Below are positions 53,934 to 63,632 of a DNA stretch of 64,000 nucleotides, piece after piece. This DNA is from DATBVX01 sp963705495 (GTDB lineage: Bacteria; Pseudomonadota; Gammaproteobacteria; Steroidobacterales; Steroidobacteraceae). Made by a program: the position numbers and the translations under genes. Within the stretch, counting starts at the first letter, position 1. Each line of letters starts with the position of its first letter. Location of the stretch: the NCBI GenBank assembly GCA_963705495.1, contig CAVPJQ010000004.1, positions 62,001 through 126,000 on the forward strand, in the 5' to 3' direction. The notes under the pieces are model-generated. The model saw only the letters and a list, made by a program, of their open reading frames with translations, was not told where the DNA came from and did not search any database.

Positions 53934-54575
53934 TCAACGGTCGGGATGGCGAATCACGCGGACTGCTCCGAACGCGTTCCACATGCCAATCAGTTCCTCG
54001 AATGCGCTGACGTCGGCGATCCTGATGACGAACACCATGTCCTCGGGCTCATCGATACAGCTCGCCGGCAGGTCGACGTGGCCGCTAAACGTCGCATAAC
54101 CCGTTGTGCGTAGACGCACGGCGTCGGTATCCACGAGTTCGGCGAATCCCGGCTCCGTGTCGTTGCAAACCAGTGTGCCTTTGACTTTGGTGACAATAGT
54201 CGGGGTACCGATGTTGCAGCAGCCATAGTCAAACGCCACCACGAGGCCATGCACCGTGAAGGTGAGCTTTCCGGTATCAAGATTCACTTCGGCCCGACCG
54301 GCCGTCGTGATCCAGGGAGCCGGCGCACCCACGGCGCAAGTCTTATCGCAGCCGCCAGAGGGAGGCTCGACGCCTACAATGTTGTCCGGTACGACGATGC
54401 CAACAATCCTCTGCCAGATCACTCGGGTGCCTCCTCCATCGGCGCTCGCTTGCGCCGAGGTTTGGGTGTCGGCGATGCTTTCCTCTGCCGCCAGCTGGCC
54501 TGCGACGCACGTGAGGCCAATGGCCAATGTCGATGACAAGAAACTCCCGCGAAACGTTTTTCGTGTCGTTTTCAA
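53934..54575 (-). CDS. Exported protein of unknown function
   Basis: 213 residues. A signal peptide (about 1-30, SSTLAIGLTCVAGQLAA) leads to a soluble domain with paired cysteines (GGCDKTCAVG, FDYGCCNIGTP, VCNDTEP) and beta-rich sequence (AEVNLDTGKLTFTVHGLVVA, TGYATFSGHVDLPASC). The fold is probably disulfide-stabilised and extracytoplasmic. Family not recognised. It lies 34 bases upstream of the large lipoprotein on the same strand, so the two may be co-expressed and surface-related. Confidence 0.7.
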   Translation of the reverse strand: MKTTRKTFRGSFLSSTLAIGLTCVAGQLAAEESIADTQTSAQASADGGGTRVIWQRIVGIVVPDNIVGVEPPSGGCDKTCAVGAPAPWITTAGRAEVNLDTGKLTFTVHGLVVAFDYGCCNIGTPTIVTKVKGTLVCNDTEPGFAELVDTDAVRLRTTGYATFSGHVDLPASCIDEPEDMVFVIRIADVSAFEELIGMWNAFGAVRVIRHPDR

Positions 54576-54793
54576 CTGCAGTCACTCCGTAATGAACCCG
54601 CGAAAGAGATCGTCGCTTCCCAGATAGAAACCTACGATCCGCCCGGATCGTCGATGGCGATGGTGACTAAGAGCCTGTTGCGGTCAGTTCGGGTACCGGA
54701 TTTCCGAGCGGCTCAAATTCTGGTACCCGAATGGCTCGCGAGGGACTCTATAGCGCTTAGGATCCGGGCTTTTTCGCAGACCGTGGGATCCGA

Positions 54794-55315
54794 ATGGCTG
54801 AACCGAAAAAGGGGCTCGTCGAGAGATTGTTTGCGGAGCACCGCCGTGCCCTGCAGTCGTTCTTCTATCGACGCATCAGGACCAAGTCCGATGCACCGGA
54901 CCTCGCGCAGGAGGTCTATGTGCGCATGCTGCGGGTGAGCGATACGGACGCGATTCGCAATCCGGAGCTTTATCTCTATACCGTGGCGAGCAATCTCGTG
55001 AAGGAACACGCGGTGCTGGATCGTTGGCAGGCCCGCGGCGTGAACCTTGATGAGGCGAACATCCAGCAACAGCTGGGCGAGCTACCGACACTCGATGGGC
55101 AACTCGATGTCACGCAACGTGTCGCGCGCTTGCGCACGGTGCTTGCGCAGCTTTCTCCCAAGTGTCGAGCCGCGGTCATTCTTCAATATCGCCACGGCCT
55201 GACCTACCAGGAGATCGGCGAGCGTCTCAACGTGTCGCCGCACATGGTGAAGAAGTACCTGGCGCAGGCGCTCGCTCATTGCAGGCGTCGCATGGCGAGG
55301 TTGGAAATGTCATGA
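54794..55315 (+). CDS. ECF sigma factor, FecI-like
   Basis: 173 residues. Region 2 is FAEHRRALQSFFYRRIRTKS with DAPDLAQEVYVRMLRV, which contains the DLxQEVFxR core. Region 4 (about 105-165) is LSPKCRAAVILQYRHGLTYQ followed by EIGERLNVSPHMVKKYLAQA. Such sigma factors direct transcription of a partner TonB receptor operon on a cell-surface signal. Its stop overlaps the start of the FecR-like gene (ATGA), so the pair is co-translated. Confidence 0.93.
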   Translation: MAEPKKGLVERLFAEHRRALQSFFYRRIRTKSDAPDLAQEVYVRMLRVSDTDAIRNPELYLYTVASNLVKEHAVLDRWQARGVNLDEANIQQQLGELPTLDGQLDVTQRVARLRTVLAQLSPKCRAAVILQYRHGLTYQEIGERLNVSPHMVKKYLAQALAHCRRRMARLEMS

Positions 55316-56400
55316 CACCTAGCGAAGAGCAGGTTCGCAGCGCGGTCGCCCAGCAGGCGGGGACCTGGTTCATTGCCAACCAGTCCGGATCGCTCGAGCA
55401 GGCCGAGCGCGCGGCCTTCGTCGCCTGGCTCAAGGCCTCCCCGATTCACGTCGAGGAATACCTGGGTGTCGCGCTCGTCGCACACGATCTGCCCGCAGCC
55501 GCGGAGGATCCGCAGGTGCCGCTCGAGTCTCTGATTGAATTGGCGCGTGCCGATGACACGAACGGCGTCGTGTCGTTCGAGGCACCGTTGCCGGTGCGGG
55601 AACTGGCTCAGAAGCGAATAACGGCACCGCATACATGGTCATTTGCCACATCGATTGCCGCCGCGGTGCTCCTGCTGGCCGCATCGGCACTGTGGTGGCT
55701 GCGTGACGGTGAATTCCTCGGGCTGTCGAAGACCTACCAGACAGCGCACGGCGAACAGAGGGTAGTGCAGCTCCCCGACGGCTCGGAGCTCCATCTCAAC
55801 ACGGATTCAGCCGTTACGGTTCGGTACACCCGCAGCGAACGGGCGGTCGAGATTGCGCGAGGTCAAGCGCTCTTTACGGTTGTGCGAGACGACCAGCGGC
55901 GCTTTCGGGTCGCAGCTGGCGATGCACATGTATTCGCGGTAGGAACACAGTTTGATATCTACCGCAGACCCGCTACGACGATTGTGACGGTCGTCGAGGG
56001 AAGCGTCGGCGTGCTCGTCGGAGAGCCGCCGCCGCCGAGCGTGACCGGATTTCCGCTGGGTGTGCTTCGCGTTCATGCGGGGTACCAGGTGCACATTGAC
56101 GCGGGCGGTGTGTCGGCTCAACCTATCCCCGTCGATGTGCAGCAGGCGGTGGCCTGGCAGCAACGCAAGATCGCTTTTGAACAAAGACCACTCGGTGAGG
56201 TGGCGGACGAGTTCAACCGCTATGGCTCCATCCCCATCGAGATCGATGACGCAGCCCTCCGTGCGCTGCCGATCAGTGGCGTGTTCGACGCGTACGACAT
56301 CGACTCATTCGTGGCGTTTCTGCAAACACTCGATGGAGTTCGCGTGGAAAGGACCCACACGCGAATTCGGGTCTTCAGTGTGACGTCACAGAAGGAATGA
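55312..56400 (+). CDS. FecR family anti-sigma / sensor protein
   Basis: 362 residues from ATG 55312. The cytoplasmic N-terminus (about 1-105) contains the FecR opening WFIANQSGSLEQAERAAFVA and WLKASPIHVEEYLGV. One membrane helix spans about residues 109-130 (WSFATSIAAAVLLLAASALW). The periplasmic FecR domain follows with YQTAHGEQRVVQLPDGSELH and LNTDSAVTVRYT, then GQALFTVVRDDQRRFRVAAG, the classic FecR strings. The C-terminus has an STN-like region (VAWQQRKIAFEQRPLGEVAD). It should transmit the receptor's signal to the upstream sigma factor. Confidence 0.95.
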   Translation: MTPSEEQVRSAVAQQAGTWFIANQSGSLEQAERAAFVAWLKASPIHVEEYLGVALVAHDLPAAAEDPQVPLESLIELARADDTNGVVSFEAPLPVRELAQKRITAPHTWSFATSIAAAVLLLAASALWWLRDGEFLGLSKTYQTAHGEQRVVQLPDGSELHLNTDSAVTVRYTRSERAVEIARGQALFTVVRDDQRRFRVAAGDAHVFAVGTQFDIYRRPATTIVTVVEGSVGVLVGEPPPPSVTGFPLGVLRVHAGYQVHIDAGGVSAQPIPVDVQQAVAWQQRKIAFEQRPLGEVADEFNRYGSIPIEIDDAALRALPISGVFDAYDIDSFVAFLQTLDGVRVERTHTRIRVFSVTSQKE

Positions 56401-56445
56401 AACGGCCCCGACCGCTCACGAAGCTGCGGCGTTGGAAGAACACTC

Positions 56446-59400
56446 ATGAGTTCGGTGCGCAGCCTGCTCGCGATTTGCGCAACCTCGGGTTTCCTCGTGT
56501 TCTCACACGCCGAGGCATCCGCAGAACTCTCACGTGACATCGCCGCTCAGCCGCTCGCACAAGCGCTGAGCGAGTTCGCCACTCAGACCGGCCTGCAACT
56601 CGTCTATGTCTCCGAGATCGTGGCTACCCAAGTCTCGAAGGGCGCGCCGCTCGGCTTGACGGTTTCTGATGCGCTCCAGCGCCTGCTGGCGGGTACCGGG
56701 CTGCGCTTCGAGTTTCTGAATGACCGGACCATCAGGATTTTTCCAGGGTCGAGCTGCGCCTTGCCGTCTAGCTGCGCTGACCCGCCCGCGCTCGCGGCTC
56801 AGAGTCAGTCAGGATCTCCCTCGACGGCTTATCCGCTGGAGGAAGTGATGGTCAACGGCTTGCGCCTGTGGCTGGATCCGACCGATGCGGTGGCTCCCGT
56901 AACCGTGCTCGATCGCCGCGACATCGAGCGTGGCGGTGCGAATTCGATCGGTGACGTCCTGCAGTCATTGCCGATGACCACCGGGTCGCCGCGCAATACG
57001 AACGTCAATGTTCCAGGCTCGTGGGACGCGCGCGACCACGTCGGCGACGGGGGCGACGGATCGGTCCGCGTCTTTTTGCATGATCTGCCCACGGTCGTGT
57101 TGCTGAACGGCCGGCGTCTGCCGAGCAGCGGCCTCGGCGCCGACGCCTCGGTTGATCTCAACACACTGCCGATGTCCTTCATCGAGCGTGTCGAGGTGCT
57201 GGCGAGCGGCGCTTCGGCAGCCTTCGGTGCGGATGCCTTCGGCGGCGTCGTCAACGTCGTCACGCGGCCAAACCATCATGGCCTCGTGCTCAGTGGATCG
57301 CAGACGATCACCGAACGCGGCGATGGGGAGATCGTCACGGGGCAGGCGGCGATCGGCTTCGACCTGCTCGGGGGAACGTGGAGCCTGGGGCTCGACTACG
57401 TCGACCAGGACGGCGTCACGATGGATCGGCGCAGCTACTCCGCGCTTCCGCTGATCATTGTCGATGGCAACGGTACGGTGAAGCCGGTTGGTTACAACTA
57501 CTTCCCGCGCGACGGGATCATCGAGGTTCCGGAAGGAAACGCGTTCGGATTCCCGCCCGGTTCCTACACACGTGTGCCAGGCGCCACCGGCCAGACGGCC
57601 GCCGACTATCGACCGTACGTGAACGCTCGCGACGGTTTTGACACTGCGCCATTCAACTATTCGCAGACGCCGAACGAGCGCGCAGCACTATGGCTGCTCG
57701 GCTCGCGTCCGCTGGGCGAAAGCGCGAATCTCTTCCTCGAAGGATTCGCGCATCATCGGGAATCCGCGCTGCAGGCCGCACCAGTCGTCTATGTCACAGA
57801 TTTCTGGGCTCCGGCGTGGCCAGGGGGTCATCCGGCCGACAACTACTACAACCCTTTCGGAGTTGACGTGCCGGAGGTTGTGCGCCGCCTGGTCGAGGCC
57901 GGCAACCGCAGGAGCGAGCACGAGGTCGATCTATGGCGCGCGTTGATCGGGCTCGAAGGCAGCGTCGCTCGCTGGACATGGGAGCTTGCGCTCGCTGGCG
58001 CCCGGTCCGACGGGACCACTGTCGAGAGAGGCTGGCTCGAGCGGTCGCGCTTACTCCCCGCCACGGGTCCATCCGGGCGGGATGACTCGGGCCGCATCGT
58101 GTGCGGCTCGCCCGATTCCTCAACCGGGCTCGTGCCCGCGGACCACATCATTCCGGACTGCGTGCCGCTCAATCTCTTCGGCGGAGCGGGGAGCATCACG
58201 GAGGAGCAGCTGGCGTACGTGATGGCGAGGCCTCTGATCAAACGCGGCACGAACGAGCAGCGGCTCGCGGAGTTCGTGCTGAGTGGTCCGGGCGGGCGAA
58301 TCGGGGGGAAGGATGTGCGGTGGGTGCTGGGCGCCGACTACCGGCGCGAAGCCGGAAGCGTGGCACAGGATCCGGAATTCAACCCGTTTGAGTTACTACC
58401 TTACGAGCGGCGTGGAGCCTACGACGTGCGGGAACTGTTCGCCGAAGTGCAGCTGCCTCTCTTGCACGATCGGCCCTGGGCCAGAGATATGGCCCTGAAC
58501 ATCGGCCTGCGCTGGTCAGACTTCTCCTCGTTCGGCGAGAACACGTCCTGGCAGGCTGGCCTGCACTGGCGGCCGATCGAGGAACTGACGCTGCGTGCCA
58601 ACTACGCCGAAGTCTTTCGCGCCCCCAGTATCGTTGAGCTCTACGCAGAACATTCGATTGCCGAGGGCGTATGGGATTTCGACCCCTGCGGAAATGATCC
58701 CACCCCCAGGCAACGCGCGAATTGTGCAGCGAACGGTGTGCCGGATGGTGCATATGTGCAAGGCGACGAGACGTTCCCAGTGCTGGGTGGCGGCAATCCC
58801 GACCTTGAGCCCGAGACGGGGCACACCTTCGGAGCCGGCGTGATTTATACGCCCGTCTGGGCCAAGGGGCTTTCTGCGAGCATCGACTATTTCCAGGTCG
58901 AACTCAGGCACTCCATCGGGCAGAGGATCCTGTTCGAAACGTTATTCGACTGCGCGGAGCGCGGTACGAGAAACAGCTGCGATGACATCCGCCGGTTTCC
59001 GGACGGCCGCGTTTCCCAGGTGTCGATCTTCTACGAAAACTCTGGCGATCTGGAAGTCCGCGGCGTCGACCTTGCGATCGGTTGGTCGGCAATGACCCGG
59101 TTTGGAGACGTGAGCTCGCGTGTGCTTGCCACCTATCTCGATCGCTGGGACGTGCAGCCGTTTCCCGAGGGTGAAGTGCATTCGTACGCGGGCAATTTCG
59201 ATGCAGGCGCGCGACCGCGCTGGCGTGCCTCAGGACATCTAGACTGGCACTTCGGCCCCTGGATGGCGAGTTACGCGGTCGAATACATCGGCAGCTACTC
59301 GGAAACTGTGGGTGCCTGGGGAATTTTCGATCTCGATATCGCCTTCGATCCCTTTGTCCGGCGGGTCGATCCGGTTCTGTATCACGACATCGAAGCCGGA

Positions 59401-59559
59401 TTCGAATTCGACTCAAGTGTCACCGTGCGAGCGGCGATCACCAATGTGACTGACGAAGACCCGCCCTACCTCAACATCGCGCCCGCCAACACGGATGTAG
59501 CAACCTACCGGCTGCTGGGCCGCACCTACTTTTTGGAACTGAGTTACCGGTTCGAATAG
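56446..59559 (+). CDS. TonB-dependent transducer-type receptor
   Basis: 1037 residues. A signal peptide (about 1-27, ending EASA) leads to an STN/secretin signalling domain (about 30-100: QPLAQALSEFATQTGLQLVY) that contacts the FecR protein. The plug (about 135-290) has DPTDAVAPVTVLDRRDIERG and GAANSIGDVLQSLP-like strings, then ASAAFGADAFGGVVNVVTR, the usual plug end. A 22-strand barrel of about 700 residues ends RTYFLELSYRF(E). The aromatic is penultimate rather than last. With the sigma and FecR genes it makes an iron or other-nutrient uptake unit; no siderophore synthesis genes accompany it. Confidence 0.94.
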   Translation: MSSVRSLLAICATSGFLVFSHAEASAELSRDIAAQPLAQALSEFATQTGLQLVYVSEIVATQVSKGAPLGLTVSDALQRLLAGTGLRFEFLNDRTIRIFPGSSCALPSSCADPPALAAQSQSGSPSTAYPLEEVMVNGLRLWLDPTDAVAPVTVLDRRDIERGGANSIGDVLQSLPMTTGSPRNTNVNVPGSWDARDHVGDGGDGSVRVFLHDLPTVVLLNGRRLPSSGLGADASVDLNTLPMSFIERVEVLASGASAAFGADAFGGVVNVVTRPNHHGLVLSGSQTITERGDGEIVTGQAAIGFDLLGGTWSLGLDYVDQDGVTMDRRSYSALPLIIVDGNGTVKPVGYNYFPRDGIIEVPEGNAFGFPPGSYTRVPGATGQTAADYRPYVNARDGFDTAPFNYSQTPNERAALWLLGSRPLGESANLFLEGFAHHRESALQAAPVVYVTDFWAPAWPGGHPADNYYNPFGVDVPEVVRRLVEAGNRRSEHEVDLWRALIGLEGSVARWTWELALAGARSDGTTVERGWLERSRLLPATGPSGRDDSGRIVCGSPDSSTGLVPADHIIPDCVPLNLFGGAGSITEEQLAYVMARPLIKRGTNEQRLAEFVLSGPGGRIGGKDVRWVLGADYRREAGSVAQDPEFNPFELLPYERRGAYDVRELFAEVQLPLLHDRPWARDMALNIGLRWSDFSSFGENTSWQAGLHWRPIEELTLRANYAEVFRAPSIVELYAEHSIAEGVWDFDPCGNDPTPRQRANCAANGVPDGAYVQGDETFPVLGGGNPDLEPETGHTFGAGVIYTPVWAKGLSASIDYFQVELRHSIGQRILFETLFDCAERGTRNSCDDIRRFPDGRVSQVSIFYENSGDLEVRGVDLAIGWSAMTRFGDVSSRVLATYLDRWDVQPFPEGEVHSYAGNFDAGARPRWRASGHLDWHFGPWMASYAVEYIGSYSETVGAWGIFDLDIAFDPFVRRVDPVLYHDIEAGFEFDSSVTVRAAITNVTDEDPPYLNIAPANTDVATYRLLGRTYFLELSYRFE

Positions 59560-59638
59560 CTCGCCCAGATTGGTGCGAACACACACCGACCGGCGAGCGC
59601 ACGCGATGCGCGCTCGCACGATCGGATAGCGGTCTGGC

Positions 59639-61147
59639 TCAAATGCTCGCGCAGATGGCCTTGGTCTCCAGATAATTGTTGAGCGCGTCGTGCCCCATCT
59701 CGCGTCCCCATCCTGATTGCTTGTAGCCGCCGAATGGCAGCGCGGCATCGAAGATGTTGTAGCAGTTGATCCATACCGTGCCGGCCCGCAGGCGATTGGC
59801 AATGCGGTGTGCTCTGGCCATGTCACGCGTATAGATACCGGCTGCAAGGCCGTATGGCGTGTCATTGGCTCGAGCCAACAGATCGTCGTCGGCGTTCTTG
59901 AATGGAATCGCCGTGACCACGGGGCCGAAAATTTCCTCACGTTCGACCCTCATCTCCGGCGAGGTGTTGACCAACACCGTAGGCTCGACGAAATAGCCAG
60001 AGTCGCCGCGTCGCCGTCCACCGCACAGCGTCTTGGCCCCTTCCTGCTCGCTCGAGTGCAGAAAACCCGAGACACGCTCAAGCTGCGTCTGAGAAACGAG
60101 CGGTCCCATCTGCGTGCGGGTGTCGAGGCCCGGTCCGAGCCGGATGCTCTTCGCGAACGCCGTGACGCCCTCGACCACCTGATCGTATTTCTTCTCCTGC
60201 ACGAAAAGGCGCGAGCCGGCGCAACAGCATTGGCCATGGTTGAAGAAGATTGCGTTCGCGGCACCAGGAATCGCCACATCCATATCCGCGTCGTCGAGGA
60301 TGATGTTGGGTGACTTGCCACCGAGCTCCAGCGTCACCTTCTTAAGATCGTTAGACGCGGCTTTGACGATGAGCTTGCCCACCTCCGTCGAGCCTGTGAA
60401 CGCCACCTTGTCGACGAGCGCATGCGCGGCGAGCGGCGCTCCGCAAGGCTCGCCATATCCAGTGAGCACATTCAGCACGCCGTTCGGGAGGCCGGCTTCC
60501 TGGCACAGTTCGGCGAGACGCAAGCCTGAGAGCGGTGTCTCTTCCGCGAGTTTGAGAACCACGGTGCAGCCGGTAGCGAGCGCAGGACCGAGTTTCCACG
60601 CAGCCATCAGCAACGGGAAATTCCACGGGATGATCTGCGCGACGACGCCAATCGGCTCACGCCGCGTGTATGCGTGGTATTCCGCACCGGGCGTGTAGGG
60701 CACCGACAGGCCGATGGTGTTGCCTTCGATCTTCGTCGCCCATCCGGCCATGTAGTGAAACAAATCTGCGGCGAGCGGGACGTCCGCGGCCCGCGCAACG
60801 CCGATCGGCTTGCCGTTGTCGAGCGACTCCAGCTGCGCCAGTTCCTCGAGGTTCTCGAGAATCAGATCGCCGATTTTCCAGATGATGCGTCCCCGCTCGG
60901 ACGGCGACATCCGCGGCCAGGGTCCCTGATCGAATGCCTTGCGTGCGGCGCGGACGGCTGCATCGACATCCGCCGCCTCACAGGCGGCCGCCAGTGCGAT
61001 GGGCCGACCGGTGCTCGGATCGAATACTTCGAACGTCTTGCTGCTCTTCGCGGCGACCCACCGACCATCGATCAGCACCTGACGGGGCTTGCCGATAAAG
61101 GATTCAACTTCCGGAGTGAGAGCTGTGATTTGGACTTGTGCATGCAT
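59639..61147 (-). CDS. NAD(P)-dependent aldehyde dehydrogenase
   Basis: 502 residues, the standard length. It oxidises aldehydes to acids with NAD(P)+. Visible: NPFN-like PWNFPLLMAAWKLGPALATG (cofactor binding), FTGSTEVGK, the general base Glu in VTLELGGKSPNIIL and the nucleophile Cys in FFNHGQCCCAGSRL. EEIFGPVVTAIPFKNADD and the C-terminal PFGGYKQSGWGREMG are also present. The wording is closest to broad-specificity (retinal/betaine-type) dehydrogenases. It is divergent from a small cytochrome c gene and reads against the TonB receptor gene. Confidence 0.95.
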   Translation of the reverse strand: MHAQVQITALTPEVESFIGKPRQVLIDGRWVAAKSSKTFEVFDPSTGRPIALAAACEAADVDAAVRAARKAFDQGPWPRMSPSERGRIIWKIGDLILENLEELAQLESLDNGKPIGVARAADVPLAADLFHYMAGWATKIEGNTIGLSVPYTPGAEYHAYTRREPIGVVAQIIPWNFPLLMAAWKLGPALATGCTVVLKLAEETPLSGLRLAELCQEAGLPNGVLNVLTGYGEPCGAPLAAHALVDKVAFTGSTEVGKLIVKAASNDLKKVTLELGGKSPNIILDDADMDVAIPGAANAIFFNHGQCCCAGSRLFVQEKKYDQVVEGVTAFAKSIRLGPGLDTRTQMGPLVSQTQLERVSGFLHSSEQEGAKTLCGGRRRGDSGYFVEPTVLVNTSPEMRVEREEIFGPVVTAIPFKNADDDLLARANDTPYGLAAGIYTRDMARAHRIANRLRAGTVWINCYNIFDAALPFGGYKQSGWGREMGHDALNNYLETKAICASI

Positions 61148-61203
61148 AGGTGTTCTCCAACGAATGGGTCTGACAGCAACGCGAGACGCGCAATCGCCAT
61201 CGC

Positions 61204-61272
61204 GTCACAAGTGTTACCCAGCGGTACATATGCGCCGAGCGACCGCCGCAGCGCGTATGTGACAAGTGTAAC
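61204..61272. promoter_or_regulatory. Pair of imperfect dyads GTNACANNTGTNAC between divergent genes
   Basis: GTCACAAGTGTTAC (61204-61217) and GTGACAAGTGTAAC (61259-61272) match at 12 of 14 positions. Each is close to a perfect palindrome around its centre, and they are 55 bp apart, about five helical turns. They sit between the start of the aldehyde dehydrogenase gene (minus) and the cytochrome c gene (plus). Such a pair is a reasonable operator for a dimeric or looping regulator; no regulator gene is adjacent. Confidence 0.5.
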
Positions 61273-61390
61273 CCCACGCGTGCTTGCAGCGCGTGGCCGA
61301 ATTGCCCAAACGCCAATCGGTCCGCTCGGGATCATGGCGCGCTCTTTACAGTCTTGCTTCCGCCATTCCGTTCCTGGGATAGAGGCTTTG

Positions 61391-61858
61391 ATGACTATCC
61401 CGGACACGGAACGTCCGCGGCCGTCCGCAGCGGACACTGTGATCTCGCTACTATCAGAAAAACAGGCAGTTAGCGCTGCACATGCGCGCTTGCCGGAGGT
61501 CTTGGAGGTCGCGGCGCAATACATCGATCCGCGCGGCAAGCAGGTATTCGCCGGCGCTTGCGCGAGTTGCCACGACTGGTCGGGCGTGAGTCCGCTGACG
61601 GCGCACGCCACGCTAGTCGGCACGCGCGCGGTGAATGATCCGAGCGGCATCAACGTGGTGCAGATCGTGATTTCCGGCGAACACGGCGGCGCCCATGACC
61701 TGACGCATATGCCGTCATTCGGTCGCGCCTATTCCGATACCGAGATCGCCGCCGTCGCCAACTACGTCATCGCGCGCTTCGGCGGCCGGACAGCGAATAT
61801 CACGACACGCGAGGTTGCCGAGCTACGCGGGCAAGGCGAGGTTGGGAGTTCGAACTAG
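61391..61858 (+). CDS. c-type cytochrome domain protein, signal peptide not seen
   Basis: 155 residues from ATG 61391 (MTIPDTERPRPSAADTVISL). One heme motif CASCH is present (about residue 57), followed by THMPSFGRAYSDTEIAAVAN with the axial Met. The fold resembles the last heme domain of alcohol dehydrogenase cytochrome subunits or a small monoheme cytochrome. No clear signal peptide precedes it, which is odd because heme attachment is periplasmic. It may be a fragment of a longer gene, or the real start could be elsewhere. It is placed beside the aldehyde dehydrogenase. Confidence 0.7.
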   Translation: MTIPDTERPRPSAADTVISLLSEKQAVSAAHARLPEVLEVAAQYIDPRGKQVFAGACASCHDWSGVSPLTAHATLVGTRAVNDPSGINVVQIVISGEHGGAHDLTHMPSFGRAYSDTEIAAVANYVIARFGGRTANITTREVAELRGQGEVGSSN

Positions 61859-62082
61859 GCCACGACCGGCAGGTGCCCGGCAGCTGATTACGGCGGGCTG
61901 ATCCGGACTGCGCGGCGCCTGGCCGCGACGAGAATGTTCGCCGCTACACGCCGCGTTCAGCGGTGCAAAGTTAAATCACTTTTTGTGTCGAGTAGGTCCG
62001 CGTTCACGACGCTGCAGAGCGTTACTCTGCTGCGTGCAATCTTCGAATAACGGCGCGGTCCAAACGGCGCAGGAGAACAACA

Positions 62083-63495
62083 ATGATTGCTCACTCAAAG
62101 TGGTGGCAAGGCGTCTTCGCGGCGCTGATCGTCCTAGCGTCCAGCGTTTCTGCCCGAGCAGACCAGAGCGCCCCCACCTCGTCCGATGCACTCGCCGCCT
62201 ACATCGCTCGCCCCGATTCAAGCTACGGCTGGCACGTCCGCTCGTCAGGCACCGTCGGGGGGGCAAGATATGTAGAGCTCATCATGAGCTCGCAGACTTG
62301 GCGGGACACGCTGTGGCGCCATCAGCTCTACATTATCGTTCCATCCAATCTCGATCCCCATTCGCGACAGGCACTGCTCTATGTTTCCGGGGGACGTTGG
62401 AAGCCGGAGCTTGAGAATGATGCGACGCCGGGCAAACTACCAAGCGGTACGGACAGGTTCATCAAGTTGACCCAAGAGCTGCGCACGCCGGTTGCGGTGC
62501 TGCGACATGTCCCGTTCCAACCCTTGTTCGATGGGTTGACCGAGGACCGGATCATCGCGCTGACCTTCGATCGTTATCTCGAGACCGGGGACAACGACTG
62601 GCCGCTGTTGCTGCCGATGGTGAAGACCGTAGTGCGTGCGATGGACACGATTCAGACATTCGCCGCGCAGGAATGGGGCGTGCACATAGACTCGTTTACC
62701 GTGGCGGGGGCCTCCAAGCGCGGCTGGACGACGTGGTTGACCGGTGCCGTGGATGCTCGCGCGACCGCGCTCGCCCCCATCGTGATTGATGTCGTGAACA
62801 TGGGCGCGCAGATGAAGCACGCCAGCGCCACGTGGGGCGCACCCTCGGCGCAGATTGCACCTTATACAGAACGTCACCTGCCTGAAAGGCTCGCCTCACC
62901 AGGCGGCCAATCGCTGCTCGACATCGTTGATCCGTACAGCTACCGCCACTCGCTGCTGCAACCGAAGCTCATCATCAACGGTACGAACGACAAGTATTGG
63001 CCGCTCGATGCGCTCAATCTGTACTGGTCCGAACTGGAGGGCGAGAAATACATACTCTACGTCCCCAACCAGGGCCACGACATCAAGGACTACGATCGAG
63101 TCATCGGTAGTCTCGTTGCCTTGCATCGACATGTGGCCCACGGCGCAGCGTTGCCCAAGTTGCAATGGCAATTTGTGGAAGGGACTGACGACGTGCGCCT
63201 CGAGCTGAGCCCCAGCATGAAGCCCAGGCAGATGCTGGTATGGATGGCGCGAAGTGACACCCGGGACTTTCGTGATGCGCACTGGGAATCAGTGCCGATG
63301 AAGCGCAAGCACGACCAATATGTTGTCACTCTGGATCGACCACGCAACGGCTATGTTGCAATGCTGGGTGAAGGCAAATTCACTCGGAAATTCAAGATGC
63401 CGTGCTATTTCTCTACGACGGTAAAAATCTTCGGCCCGACAGCGGGCCCAACGGTGTTGACGTCGATCGACCCGGTGCTGCTGGAGCATCAGTGA
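62083..63495 (+). CDS. PhoPQ-activated pathogenicity-related (PqaA) family protein
   Basis: 470 residues. A signal peptide (GVFAALIVLASSVSARA) places it outside the cytoplasm. The alpha/beta hydrolase-like body contains the SSGTVGGARYVELIMSSQTW opening, then IALTFDRYLETGDNDWPLLL. The nucleophile elbow is in VAGASKRGWTTWLTGAVDAR and the C-terminal strands include LIINGTNDKYWPLDALNLYW and VPNQGHDIKDYDRV. All are typical PqaA strings. AGGAGA precedes the ATG. Its enzymatic substrate is unknown. The name comes from a Salmonella gene and does not imply virulence. Confidence 0.9.
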   Translation: MIAHSKWWQGVFAALIVLASSVSARADQSAPTSSDALAAYIARPDSSYGWHVRSSGTVGGARYVELIMSSQTWRDTLWRHQLYIIVPSNLDPHSRQALLYVSGGRWKPELENDATPGKLPSGTDRFIKLTQELRTPVAVLRHVPFQPLFDGLTEDRIIALTFDRYLETGDNDWPLLLPMVKTVVRAMDTIQTFAAQEWGVHIDSFTVAGASKRGWTTWLTGAVDARATALAPIVIDVVNMGAQMKHASATWGAPSAQIAPYTERHLPERLASPGGQSLLDIVDPYSYRHSLLQPKLIINGTNDKYWPLDALNLYWSELEGEKYILYVPNQGHDIKDYDRVIGSLVALHRHVAHGAALPKLQWQFVEGTDDVRLELSPSMKPRQMLVWMARSDTRDFRDAHWESVPMKRKHDQYVVTLDRPRNGYVAMLGEGKFTRKFKMPCYFSTTVKIFGPTAGPTVLTSIDPVLLEHQ

Positions 63496-63632
63496 CAGAA
63501 AGTTTCGACGTGAAGACGTTCTGAGCGTCGCTCGATGCTGAACGCGCGCTCTCGTACCATGTCGAGAGGCGGGCCGGTGAATAGCAATCATGGGTTCGCA
63601 ACGAGGTTTACGAGCGCGCGAGGAGTACCCGT

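Noticed and set aside
54700..54745. GGTACCGG / GGTACCCG repeats upstream of the sigma factor as an operator
   Set aside because: The copies are short and imperfect and could be chance; no symmetry with a known binding site.
60674..61390. Long plus-strand frame opposite the aldehyde dehydrogenase, leading into the cytochrome
   Set aside because: It is the antisense of a gene with complete catalytic motifs. Only the cytochrome part from 61391 looks coding.
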